Positions 1 through 6,982 are shown, counted from the first letter of the stretch. The stretch is DNA of 7,990 nucleotides from Verrucomicrobiota bacterium (GCA_003217835.1 QHMQ01000077.1:1-7990), one strand, 5' to 3'. Translations and numbers: made by a program. The notes: generated by a model not told the origin, from the sequence alone.

Positions 1-284
1 AGGTCACGACCGGCTGGAAAACGCAGCAGACCGCGCTGCTTCTTGACCCGGAAGGCAAAGCGGGACGCGCTTATGGGGCAAAGAATACGCCGAACATGGT
101 TGTAATTAACCCAGAAGGGAAAGTTGTTTACGAAGGCGCAATCGACAGCAAAGCGACGCCTAATCCCGCAGACATTCCCAATTCGACGAACTACGTCAAA
201 GTCGCGCTCGACGAATCGCTCGCCGGCAAACCAGTCACGACTTCGACGACCAAACCATACGGTTGCTCGGTCAAATACAAATGA
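1..284 (+). CDS. Redoxin / thioredoxin-like protein, C-terminal part (5' end outside window)
   Basis: The frame is open from the left edge (first full codon at 3) to TGA at 282-284, giving the last 93 residues of a protein that starts upstream. The sequence shows DPEGKAGRAYGAKNTPNMVV followed by INPEGKVVYEGAID. This is the second half of a thioredoxin fold: the helix, the cis-Pro loop (TPNMVVI, matching the usual TP before the strand) and the last beta hairpin. The active-site CxxC or peroxidatic Cys would lie upstream and cannot be judged. The tail ends in PYGCSVKYK, a Cys-containing ending I associate with AhpC/TSA-type redoxin proteins. The family includes thiol-disulfide exchange proteins and peroxiredoxins, often exported. 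It converges on the minus-strand SDR gene, with 33 bp between the stop codons. The family call is fairly firm; the exact reaction is not known. Confidence 0.8.
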   Translation, partial: VTTGWKTQQTALLLDPEGKAGRAYGAKNTPNMVVINPEGKVVYEGAIDSKATPNPADIPNSTNYVKVALDESLAGKPVTTSTTKPYGCSVKYK

Positions 285-297
285 GTCGGTCGAAAAG

Positions 298-310
298 CTG
301 CGACACGCAG
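298..310 (-). terminator. Weak hairpin after the SDR gene, possible terminator
   Basis: In the 33-bp gap between the two convergent stop codons, CTGCG and CGCAG form a 5-bp stem around ACA. Read on the minus strand the hairpin is followed by CTTTTC, so it could act as a weak intrinsic terminator for the SDR transcript. The stem is short and the T run has only four bases, so this is tentative. No T run follows on the + strand. Confidence 0.25.
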
Positions 311-317
311 AGAAGGG

Positions 318-1101
318 CTACAGGCTAATTTCGTTTCTTCGAAACCGGGAAGCCCATCGCAAGATCGGCATTGGTGTCAGGCGGACGAGAAACATCCCGA
401 GCTTCATGGCGAAACCGGGGATGACGAGCGGGCGGTCCGCTTCCAGCGCAGCGAGTGCGTCACGCACGACCCTTTCCACCGGAACATGAACGAACCCTGG
501 GCCCCCTTCGGGCTGTTCACCAGGGCGTCTTGCGACCTCCTGGAAATCAGTTTGCACCGGGCCTGGACAGAGAGTGGACACGTTCGGCCCGGAGCGCTTC
601 GGAGAAGCTGGTGACGTACGCTTTAGTCGCCGCGTAAACAGCGAATTCCGGGATCGGAAGAAAGCCGGCCGATGAACTGACATTTAAGATTCCGCCGCGT
701 TTCCTGGCGATCATTTGCGGAAGCAAACGGCGGGTGAGGGAAGTAAGCGCGACCATGTTTACCAGCATCATTTGCTCGTTGCGTCTGGGATCGCTAGCCG
801 CGAACGGACCGCTATCGCCGAGACCCGCGTTGTTGATCAAAAGATCCACATGAATATTTTCCTGCTCAAGCCATGTAGTCAGTTCTTCGACCTCGGAAAG
901 ATTTGCGAGATCAGTACTGCGAATATGGACAGTAAGACTGGGACGCTGCTGTGTTAATTTGTCACGGACTTCGCTTAATCTATCCTCGCGGCGCGCGACG
1001 AGAATGAGCGACCGTGCCCGCCCGGCGAGTTGTCGCGCAAATTCGCGGCCTATACCAGCCGAAGCGCCGGTAATCAGCGCGTTACGCTCGTCGAGTTTCA
1101 T
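318..1101 (-). pseudogene. Short-chain dehydrogenase/reductase (SDR), frameshifted
   Basis: Two overlapping minus-strand frames together make one SDR of about 263 residues, a normal length. The first frame (ATG at 1101) carries the NAD(P) motif TGASAGIG (residues 11-18), an Arg-rich stretch after the second strand (ARRED, 36-40) that often signals NADP preference, NNAG (90-93), Asn115, Ser143 and the catalytic YAATK (Tyr156, Lys160). It continues to SFSEALRAE, then runs into a short wrong tail and TGA at 547. The expected continuation, GPNVSTLCPGPVQTDF and about 75 more residues to TAG at 318, lies in another frame from about 590. About four residues normally between these parts are also missing, so a small deletion of roughly 20 nt fits. 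As written, the cofactor and catalytic residues remain but the substrate-binding C-terminus is lost. A sequencing or assembly error is possible. The gene overlaps the end of the pseudouridine synthase gene by 20 bp, which suggests translational coupling. The substrate is unknown. Confidence 0.85.
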
Positions 1102-1849
1102 TTCTTTGTCGCTGTAGCGGCGGGCGTGCCGCCCGCAAAGGTTCGCGATTTGCAGCCGACACGGCTGCCTCTACAGATTCGATCTCCCGCTTTGTAAGCG
1201 CCCGCCAATGCCCGGGCGGCAGATCACCAAGACGGAGATTACCGATGCGGACACGCACAAGCCGTTTCATTTCGTAGCCAACTTCGTGAAACATACGACG
1301 AATTTGTCGATTAATTCCCTGACGCAAGACGACGCGCAAACGCGTGGGCGTGACCGAATGTAGTCGCACAATTTTGGCTCGCTGACTGTCGAGGAAAACT
1401 CCGCGCAGCAGTTTCGGAGCAAGCGTCGGATCCCATGGTCGATCCAATGTCAATTCGTACTCCTTCTCGATCTTATAGCGCGGATGCGTGAGTTGTTGCG
1501 CCAGCTCGCCATCGTTTGTGAGAATGAGAAGACCTTCGCTTTGCGCATCAAGACGGCCGACATTGAAGAGGCGCGGAAATTTTGGCGGGAGCAAATCAAA
1601 AATTGTATCGCGTGCATGCGAGTCGCTCCTTGTCGAAACAAAACCGGCTGGTTTGTTCATGACGATATGTAGCGGCCGATTGGCTTGGACGAGCTTTCCG
1701 TCCACTTTCACGTGATCACGCGCCGTCGGTTGCGCACTGAAATCGGTGCACGGTCGACCATTGATTCTAACGCGCCCGGCCGCGATCAACTCATCACAAT
1801 ATCGCCGCGAACCTACGCCGGCTGCAGCGAGGAAACGGTTGAGGCGCAC
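1082..1849 (-). CDS. RluB-like rRNA pseudouridine synthase (RsuA/RluB/E/F family)
   Basis: The 255-residue product converts a specific uridine of rRNA to pseudouridine. Residues 1-55 form an S4 RNA-binding domain (MRLNRFLAAAGVGSRRYCDE, then VRINGR). The catalytic core follows, with MNKPAGFVSTRSD (64-76) and the signature GRLDAQSEGLLILTNDG, whose Asp101 is the catalytic nucleophile. The RQGINRQIRRMF motif lies near 178-189. The TRSD and GRLD context resembles RluB (23S rRNA) more than RsuA, but the target site cannot be settled here. The start is GTG at 1849: it is the first start codon after the in-frame stop at 1859-1861, and the S4 domain begins at once. No Shine-Dalgarno site is evident. 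The tail (about residues 225-255) is basic, unlike the family, and largely encoded by the palindromic element at 1112-1176. The gene follows the small basic protein by 44 bp and overlaps the SDR start, so the three are probably co-transcribed. Confidence 0.93.
   Translation of the reverse strand: MRLNRFLAAAGVGSRRYCDELIAAGRVRINGRPCTDFSAQPTARDHVKVDGKLVQANRPLHIVMNKPAGFVSTRSDSHARDTIFDLLPPKFPRLFNVGRLDAQSEGLLILTNDGELAQQLTHPRYKIEKEYELTLDRPWDPTLAPKLLRGVFLDSQRAKIVRLHSVTPTRLRVVLRQGINRQIRRMFHEVGYEMKRLVRVRIGNLRLGDLPPGHWRALTKREIESVEAAVSAANREPLRAARPPLQRQRNETRRA
1112..1176. repeat. REP-like palindromic element (two hairpins within inverted ends)
   Basis: The 65-bp unit is bounded by CTGTAG (1112-1117) and CTACAG (1171-1176), a perfect 6-bp inverted repeat. 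Inside are two perfect hairpins of the same design, each with a 7-bp stem and 3-nt loop: GCGGGCG-TGC-CGCCCGC (1120-1136) and GCAGCCG-ACA-CGGCTGC (1152-1168). A 15-nt spacer between them contains TCGCGA. The whole can fold as a three-way junction. It lies inside the 3' end of the pseudouridine synthase gene, encoding about residues 225-246, and ends 10 nt before the SDR start codon. No transposase is present, so if mobile it would depend on an enzyme encoded elsewhere, as REP elements do. That it is repeated in the genome is an inference from its architecture; only one copy is in this window. Confidence 0.7.
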
Positions 1850-1893
1850 ATTTAAGCGTTAAAGGATCGAAGAGGATCGCTTCAACGAATCCA

Positions 1894-2049
1894 TCACGCC
1901 TCCGGTTTTGTTTTCGGGAGGCCAATGACTTTTCGGCCCTCTTTCCACTGACCGCGCTTCTTAAGCAGCTCGACGCGCTCGAAGCGCTTCAGAACATTGC
2001 GCTTGGCCGCTATCGTGCTGGCTCCTCTCAAACTGCGATGTTGTGACAT
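1894..2049 (-). CDS. Small basic protein conserved in Verrucomicrobia/Chlamydiae
   Basis: This 51-residue protein starts MSQHRSLRGASTIAAKRNV and ends with GLPKTKPEA. It has 15 Lys/Arg and only 4 Glu, no hydrophobic segment and no Cys. I recognise it as the small basic protein family shared by Verrucomicrobia and Chlamydiae (TIGRFAM entry TIGR04137, from memory). Its function is not established; size, charge and sequence suggest an RNA- or ribosome-associated role, which the neighbouring rRNA pseudouridine synthase would fit, but that is inference. The ATG at 2049 is chosen because the family begins at MSQH. The frame extends upstream to 2163, but that part overlaps the divergent rhodanese gene and has no family similarity. 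The gene leads a probable minus-strand operon with the pseudouridine synthase 44 bp downstream. Confidence 0.9.
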   Translation of the reverse strand: MSQHRSLRGASTIAAKRNVLKRFERVELLKKRGQWKEGRKVIGLPKTKPEA

Positions 2050-2090
2050 AACGTGGAGGCTGAAGAGTTGAAGGGTGAAAGGGAGCCGGC

Positions 2091-2118
2091 ACATTACGCT
2101 GCGACCGGAATTGTTCAA
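2091..2118 (-). promoter_or_regulatory. Candidate promoter for the small basic protein operon
   Basis: The divergent gap (about 2050-2118) should hold promoters for both flanking genes. On the minus strand TTGAAC (2113-2118) and TAATGT (2091-2096) are spaced by 16 bp and match sigma-70 hexamers at 4/6 and 3/6 positions. This would leave a leader of about 35 nt before the ATG at 2049. The match is weak and only suggestive. I found no better + strand promoter for the rhodanese gene. Confidence 0.2.
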
Positions 2119-2679
2119 ATGGAGATCGTTCGTCCGCATCCGCCCCGCGCACCGCGCACACAACTGGGCATTTTGATGACTGCTCTTATCGTTCTAGTCG
2201 CCGGCTACAGCGCGAACAGAACGAGCGCGTTCCAATGGTTTTTGCTTAATGCGTCACTTCGGACTCAATTCCCGGAAGTCCGGTGGATCACGACGCGCGA
2301 TCTGGCGGATTGGCTGGAAGATCGACATCGTCAGCCGCCTGTGCTTCTCGATGTTCGGACGCCGGACGAATGGGACGTGAGTCATCTACCCGGCGCGCAA
2401 CGTGCCAATCACGGGACTTCCGCTGAAGCGGCTTTGTCTAGGGCTACCGCGGATACTGACGTCGTTGTCTACGACGCCGTAGGTTATCGGGCTGCGGAAC
2501 TGGCAACGCGTTTGCGTGTTGTTGGATTCACGCATGTCGAGTCCCTCGATGGTTCCATCTTCAAATGGGCAAACGAGCATCGCCCTTTGGTCCGTGACCG
2601 CGATCCGGTCAGGCGAGTGCACCCGTATACCCAATTTTGGGGACGGCTGTTATTGGACGATGTTCGCGCGTCTTTATAA
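2119..2679 (+). CDS. Membrane-anchored rhodanese-like protein lacking the catalytic Cys
   Basis: From the chosen ATG the product has 186 residues: a short N-terminus rich in Arg and Pro, one hydrophobic segment (about 16-30, LGILMTALIVLVAGY), a linker, and a single rhodanese domain (about 55-160). The domain shows ITTRDLADWL, LLDVRTPDEWDVSHLPGA (CH2A-like motif) and VVVYDAVGYRAAELATRL. In active rhodaneses and their common relatives the last motif reads YCSVGYRS; here the Cys position is Asp (residue 119 in this numbering), so sulfur transfer by the usual persulfide route is not expected. A conserved-looking tail (PVRRVHPYTQFWG) follows. GTG at 2053 would extend the protein by 22 residues, but it lies 3 bp from the divergent start at 2049 and leaves no promoter space; ATG at 2176 is the other option. 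The domain probably faces the periplasm or cytoplasm as a binding module. Its stop overlaps the convergent GT39 stop. Confidence 0.85.
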   Translation: MEIVRPHPPRAPRTQLGILMTALIVLVAGYSANRTSAFQWFLLNASLRTQFPEVRWITTRDLADWLEDRHRQPPVLLDVRTPDEWDVSHLPGAQRANHGTSAEAALSRATADTDVVVYDAVGYRAAELATRLRVVGFTHVESLDGSIFKWANEHRPLVRDRDPVRRVHPYTQFWGRLLLDDVRASL

Positions 2680-4446
2680 TTGATTGCTTAGAATGATGTA
2701 CGGCCCGCAGGTCGTGACTTGGTGATAAATATGGAAGCGCTCCGTCAGTAATTTTTGCCAATAACCGAGACGAGTTTGCCGGATGATCAAATAGACTCCA
2801 TCTGGCGCGGCCCATTTTTCGAGGACGGCATCTTCATTCACCACACTACCGCTCGGGTAAGAGTCAACGAAAGAATCGTCGTCCGTCGGCCGATTAAGGA
2901 GAAGAAATTTTCGATTTAGGTAAAAAACAAGGCTGCTCCCTTGATGCAATGCGCCCTCGTAAACAACTTCGCCTTTGTCGCCGAGTCGCTCGTTCAGAAA
3001 ACGGCCGGCATTTGCAAGTGAGAAGTGCGGCGCCATTCGCGCGACGCCGTCGATCATGCTGAGTCCGGCGGGAATCATGGCAGCCGCGAGCACAATAGCG
3101 GCGAGCCTCGGACGGCGGTTTGCGATCAGGTAAAGGGCAATGCTTGAGAAGATCACGAGTGATGTCGCAACAATGCAGGCCATTGGCCACAAGACTTGCC
3201 AGGTTGCAGGGGGCACATCGTGTAAGACGTGCCACGCTGAAAACCTTATTTCGTTTGGGATCCGCTGGCCGCCTGAGTCGGCAGTCCGCAATGAAATCAC
3301 GGCGAGCGCGCCAAGGGCAAATCCGCAGAACATAATCACGGCCGTACCACAGATGCGCAACGCACGCGGCATTCGATCCCAGATCGTCGCCGCCCCAAGC
3401 GCGAATGCGCTCCACATGCTCATTGAGTAATAATCCTGGCGCTGCCCAATCAAAAGGACCGGTAGAAAAACCACGCCCATCCAACAAAGCGGAAGTGCGT
3501 CGGCAAATTCAATCTCACGCGGCCGCATCACGCGCCGCCACGCGAAAATCACTCCCGGGAGGACCGCAAGGAGCCACGGAAACCACCATCCGAAATGTAA
3601 CCCAATGAATTGCAACCGGGGAACGTCGTCATCATCTCCGAAAATACGGCCCAGCCAATCATTGCTGACCAGCCGGTGAAAAACTCCGGGGAAATTTCGC
3701 GCGGCCCAAATGTACCAGGGCGCAACGATTAACAGAAAGATCAACAAATACGACCAGTGGAAAAGAGCCCGAAATCGAAGTCGGGCCTCGCGGTAGAAAA
3801 TTCCGAGCAGAAAAGGAATGGTGATGAGGTAGACCAACCCAAGAATACTTTTGGTCACGCAGGCAAGGGCCGCGCAAATCCAGAAGCCGGCGAACCAAGC
3901 GCCTCGATGTTGTCGGCGTTGGTAACCAGAGATTGCACAAAAAATCCCGCCAGCGACAAAAGCGCTGAAGACCGGCTCCGGCATGATGATTCGTCCCAAA
4001 AGAAACGTGCCGCAGCAAGAAAGATAAATCAGACCAGCCAGAAAACCCTGCCAGTAATCGCGCAATCGCTCTCCGATTAGAAATGTGAGGGCGACGGTGA
4101 CGACAATTGCCAGAGCGATCGGTAAACGCGCGGCAGCCTCGTTGGTGCCAAAGGTTTTGTAGGAAAGGACGATTAGCCAATAAAGCAGAGGCGGTTTTTG
4201 CAGACGCGGCAAGCCATCGTTGGTCGGTAACAGCCATTGATGCGATTCGATCATCTCGCGAGCAGCACCGGCGTATTGGCTATCGGTTTCATTGTAAAGG
4301 TCGCCCCAGCCGATCGTCGCGACGTGCAAAAGCGCTGCCAGCGCAATCAGAATAACAAAAAGCGCATGGCGTGTAGGCAGCGGACTAATGGCCGGCGGCT
4401 CAAGGAGAGTCTCTTCGATCCTGAAAACGCGGGTACCTGCGATCAT
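2674..4446 (-). CDS. ArnT-like glycosyltransferase, family 39 (PMT/ArnT superfamily)
   Basis: The 590-residue polytopic membrane protein has about 10-13 hydrophobic helices and a C-terminal soluble part of about 120 residues, as in ArnT. The first periplasmic loop has the family pattern: NETDSQYAGAAREM (Asp near residue 55 as the likely catalytic acidic residue), then RLQKPPLLYWL (near 82-92). Further on are RIIMPEPVFSAF and QRQDYYSMSMWSAFALG, matching the positions of the MPE-type and YY motifs of the family. Members move a sugar from a polyprenyl-phosphate donor to lipid A, glycan or protein on the periplasmic side; the sugar and acceptor cannot be read from sequence. ATG at 4446 is preferred because AGGGTG lies 8 nt upstream; ATG at 4473 or 4500 would overlap the thioesterase gene. 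It is the third gene of the envelope operon, 7 bp after the thioesterase stop. Confidence 0.9.
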   Translation of the reverse strand: MIAGTRVFRIEETLLEPPAISPLPTRHALFVILIALAALLHVATIGWGDLYNETDSQYAGAAREMIESHQWLLPTNDGLPRLQKPPLLYWLIVLSYKTFGTNEAAARLPIALAIVVTVALTFLIGERLRDYWQGFLAGLIYLSCCGTFLLGRIIMPEPVFSAFVAGGIFCAISGYQRRQHRGAWFAGFWICAALACVTKSILGLVYLITIPFLLGIFYREARLRFRALFHWSYLLIFLLIVAPWYIWAARNFPGVFHRLVSNDWLGRIFGDDDDVPRLQFIGLHFGWWFPWLLAVLPGVIFAWRRVMRPREIEFADALPLCWMGVVFLPVLLIGQRQDYYSMSMWSAFALGAATIWDRMPRALRICGTAVIMFCGFALGALAVISLRTADSGGQRIPNEIRFSAWHVLHDVPPATWQVLWPMACIVATSLVIFSSIALYLIANRRPRLAAIVLAAAMIPAGLSMIDGVARMAPHFSLANAGRFLNERLGDKGEVVYEGALHQGSSLVFYLNRKFLLLNRPTDDDSFVDSYPSGSVVNEDAVLEKWAAPDGVYLIIRQTRLGYWQKLLTERFHIYHQVTTCGPYIILSNQL

Positions 4447-4453
4447 CGATGTG

Positions 4454-4906
4454 TCACCCTGTTCCTCGGACATGCGTGTCCGGTAAACGCGAGCGTGCAT
4501 CGACTCCCGGTTTCCGATATTTTTCCCATTCTCTAGGCAGGCGGAGCAGTTTGGCCGCCGGCGTCTCGATCAACGCGAGTGATTGGCGGCATTCGACGAT
4601 TAGCACATTGTCCTTTGGTCGAATGATGCGGAATGCGCACCAAAATTTCGCACGCTCCAGTTCATCGAGCCAGCCTTCAATGACGAGTCGATCGCCAAGT
4701 TTGGCGGCGCGACGATAGTCGATCTCAGTGCGTACGACCACAGGATATCTTTGAGTTTGCGCCATTTCTGCGAGCGCAAGACCGAGTTCTTCGGCCAGCA
4801 GGGTGCGTGCTGTTTCGACGAACCGCAGATAGGCGATATTGGATACGACACCACCGCAATCAGTATCAAAAAACATCACCTGCACTTTTGTTCGGATACG
4901 CGGCAT
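4454..4906 (-). CDS. Acyl-CoA thioesterase, 4HBT/YbgC-FadM hotdog family
   Basis: The 150-residue product is a single hotdog domain of usual length. Near the N-terminus it reads VQVMFFDTDCGGVVSNIAYL, matching the YbgC-type pattern DTDxGGVVxxxxYL; Asp16 is the expected catalytic Asp. FVETARTLLAEELG follows as the central helix. The residue after GGVV is usually Tyr-His in YbgC and is Ser-Asn here, so substrate preference may differ. The family hydrolyses acyl-CoA or acyl-ACP thioesters in the cytoplasm; which acyl chain is unknown. ATG at 4906 is chosen because the homologous region begins there; a longer reading from TTG at 4927 adds seven residues without support. It lies between the acyltransferase fusion (88-bp gap) and GT39, so a role in acyl supply or membrane-lipid metabolism is plausible, though the linkage may be only transcriptional. 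Confidence 0.88.
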   Translation of the reverse strand: MPRIRTKVQVMFFDTDCGGVVSNIAYLRFVETARTLLAEELGLALAEMAQTQRYPVVVRTEIDYRRAAKLGDRLVIEGWLDELERAKFWCAFRIIRPKDNVLIVECRQSLALIETPAAKLLRLPREWEKYRKPGVDARSRLPDTHVRGTG

Positions 4907-4994
4907 TGCGGCAGTCACAAACAACAATCATCCCGGAAGGCCTTCGAAAGCAACGGCAAACGTCCTGCGAACCGGGAATCAATTGTAAACCCAA

Positions 4995-6941
4995 TCAGGG
5001 CGACGCCGAAGATCTTTGCAAGATCGACAAGACAGCATTGATTGCTTCATCAATGCTGACTGCTTTCATACAACGAAAATCAATCGGACATTCGCGCAAG
5101 AAGCATGGGCTACATTCTACTTGATGCCGCACAATAATATGCCGATCGCCAAGCGGTCCGGTAAGGCGAGGCTCGGTCGAACCAAAGATAGCGACCGTCG
5201 GGACACCGAGCAAAGAAGCAAGATGCATCGTGCCGGTATCATTCGTCAGCAATAAGCGGCACTCGCGCAGTTCGTCGATCAGTTGCTCGAGCGTTGTTTG
5301 GCCAATGCGATTTACGCATGAATGGCCGAGCGTCTTGGCAATCGTCTCGCCGATGGCCATGTCCGTCGCCGTTCCCAAAAGAATCCATTGCACGGATAAT
5401 TCCGCGACAACCGCTGCTGCCACTTCGGCGAACCGTTGCGGCAACCATCGCTTGGCGGATCCGTACTCCGCGCCAGGAGAGAGGCCGAGTTTCACCGGTT
5501 CGTCTGCTCGAGGAACGGTCCCCGCGCCGTCCGCAATATCAGGAACGCGAGGGAGCGCTTTTCTCCAGCTATCTTGAACGATCGCGCCTAGTTCGCGTGC
5601 AACTCGCAAATAACGATCTGCCTGATGCTCGATCGGCCCGGTTTTTTCGCGTTCGTAAATGATCTGATTGAGCAACCAACTGCGGAAATGACCGCGATAA
5701 CCGACTCGTCGCGGAATTTCGCTCAGCCAGGTTTCCACCGCCGTGCGCAAAGAATTTGGAAAGAGAATCACGACGTCGAAACGCGGCTGACGTCGGATGG
5801 AGCGGACCGTTGCGAGAAGGGACCTATTCGGCAGCGGGATAATTTCGCTTACTTCCGGAACTAACTTCCACATCGCCGCGATCTTTGACGGCACAGCGAC
5901 GGTAATGTGCGCGTCTGGACGTCCGGCCTTAATCGCGCGGACGGCCGGCACACTCATCACCGCGTCACCGAGCCAGTTGCTTGACCGAATGAGGATTCGA
6001 AATGGTTTTAGATCTTGCGGCGGAATGTCGGATGGCAGATGGACCCCACGTTTGTAACGCGCGAGAAGAAAGTTGGGCTTGGGTGTTTTCCAGCGATTAT
6101 GCACCCAGAACCAGTCTTCCGGCGCGCGGCAGATCTGTGACGCGATAAGCTCGTTTATTTTCGCGGTAAGCGATTCCACAGATCCCGCCTTGCCGTCCAG
6201 TGCTGGCGATACAATGATCCGCCAGTGCGCGCGTCCATCCGTGTAGATCGCCACGCCAACCAGTGCCGCACCCGTGCGCTTTGCCAGCAATGCAGGCAGC
6301 GGGGAAGTCGAAGCTAAACGGCCAAAGAACGGGACCCATAAACCGTGGTCGCCGGCGTGTTGATCGCTCAAAATGCCGATCGCACCGCCGTCGCGAAGCA
6401 GTTTGATCGCTTTTTCGAAACCTTCTCTTCGATCAAACATTTCGACTCCGGCCCGTCCGCGCACGCGACGCACGTGTTCATCGATAAACCGATTACCGAG
6501 CTTTTGGTAAATGGTACTATTTCTAACGTAGCCGATGAATTTTGGCAGGATGTGCGCGAATAACTCCCAGTTGGCGAGATGGCTCAGGATGAGCACCACC
6601 GGATGCCCCGCACGCAATTCCCGGTGAACAGCATCCAAGTTTTCCACCTCAACTTGTGCCGCCATCTTTTCCAGCGGCATGGACGTGAGTTTGACGCTGC
6701 ACAAAAGATTGGCGCCCAACTGCTGAAAATGGCGGCGCACCAGGCGGCGCAATTGCCGCGGCGATTTTTCATTTCCAAAAGCGATGGAAACATTGCGTCT
6801 AGCCAAGCGTCGATAACCGGGAAGAATGAGCCAGGCACAGAAGCCGAGAAACTGTCCCAAAACGAAGAGGAGCGGTAACGGCAGCGCGCTGGTAATTGCC
6901 GATCCCGCGCGATAGAGAAGGTAAACGATGAAATCGAGCAT
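4995..6941 (-). CDS. waaF: Fused lipid A acyltransferase (LpxL/HtrB type) - LPS heptosyltransferase (WaaF type, GT9)
   Basis: One uninterrupted 648-residue frame joins two LPS enzymes. Residues 1-300 form an LPLAT acyltransferase: an N-terminal membrane segment (about 20-41), the catalytic HX4E motif in LSHLANWELF (His121, Glu126), SDQHAG (192-197), then PLPALLAKRTGAALVG and EDWFWVHNRWK (275-285), all typical of LpxL/HtrB. After a linker (about 286-312), residues 313-648 form a GT9 heptosyltransferase: ILIRSSNWLGDAVMSVPAV (Asp326 as likely catalytic base), FPNSLRTAVE, LGLSPGAEYGSAKRW (Lys497), LTNDTGTMHLA (Asp568, His573) and the Cys cluster CSPCFLRECPIDFRCM, all typical of WaaF. The predicted roles are secondary acylation of Kdo-lipid A and addition of a heptose to the inner core, both at the cytoplasmic face. 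These are separate proteins in Escherichia coli. The ATG at 6941 fits the start of the family. This is probably the first gene of the envelope operon and is divergent from the GT2 gene. Confidence 0.93.
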   Translation of the reverse strand: MLDFIVYLLYRAGSAITSALPLPLLFVLGQFLGFCAWLILPGYRRLARRNVSIAFGNEKSPRQLRRLVRRHFQQLGANLLCSVKLTSMPLEKMAAQVEVENLDAVHRELRAGHPVVLILSHLANWELFAHILPKFIGYVRNSTIYQKLGNRFIDEHVRRVRGRAGVEMFDRREGFEKAIKLLRDGGAIGILSDQHAGDHGLWVPFFGRLASTSPLPALLAKRTGAALVGVAIYTDGRAHWRIIVSPALDGKAGSVESLTAKINELIASQICRAPEDWFWVHNRWKTPKPNFLLARYKRGVHLPSDIPPQDLKPFRILIRSSNWLGDAVMSVPAVRAIKAGRPDAHITVAVPSKIAAMWKLVPEVSEIIPLPNRSLLATVRSIRRQPRFDVVILFPNSLRTAVETWLSEIPRRVGYRGHFRSWLLNQIIYEREKTGPIEHQADRYLRVARELGAIVQDSWRKALPRVPDIADGAGTVPRADEPVKLGLSPGAEYGSAKRWLPQRFAEVAAAVVAELSVQWILLGTATDMAIGETIAKTLGHSCVNRIGQTTLEQLIDELRECRLLLTNDTGTMHLASLLGVPTVAIFGSTEPRLTGPLGDRHIIVRHQVECSPCFLRECPIDFRCMKAVSIDEAINAVLSILQRSSASP

Positions 6942-6982
6942 GCAGGATCGGCAGTGTCGCGCGCCAGCGCCGCAGGGTAAAT

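Noticed and set aside
2053..2118. GTG at 2053 as the start of the rhodanese gene
   Set aside because: It is only 3 bp from the divergent start of the small basic protein, leaving no room for promoters. The added 22 residues show no domain, and the membrane anchor is complete from ATG 2119.
2050..2163. Upstream extension of the small basic protein frame to 2163
   Set aside because: The family begins at MSQH (2049). The extension is antisense to the rhodanese gene and has no similarity to family members.
2630..2641. CCCAATTTTGGG as a terminator for the GT39 transcript
   Set aside because: The stem is only 5 bp with a 2-nt loop, lies inside the rhodanese coding sequence and has no following T run.
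3659..4237. 192-codon minus-strand frame inside the GT39 gene
   Set aside because: It is a shifted-frame shadow of the GT39 gene, whose frame has clear membrane helices and family motifs throughout.
4931..4977. Palindrome GAAGGCCTTC and the pair TCCCGG/CCGGGA in the gap before the thioesterase gene
   Set aside because: The 10-bp palindrome has no loop and no T run, and the 6-bp pair is separated by 35 nt. Neither is convincing as a terminator or operator.
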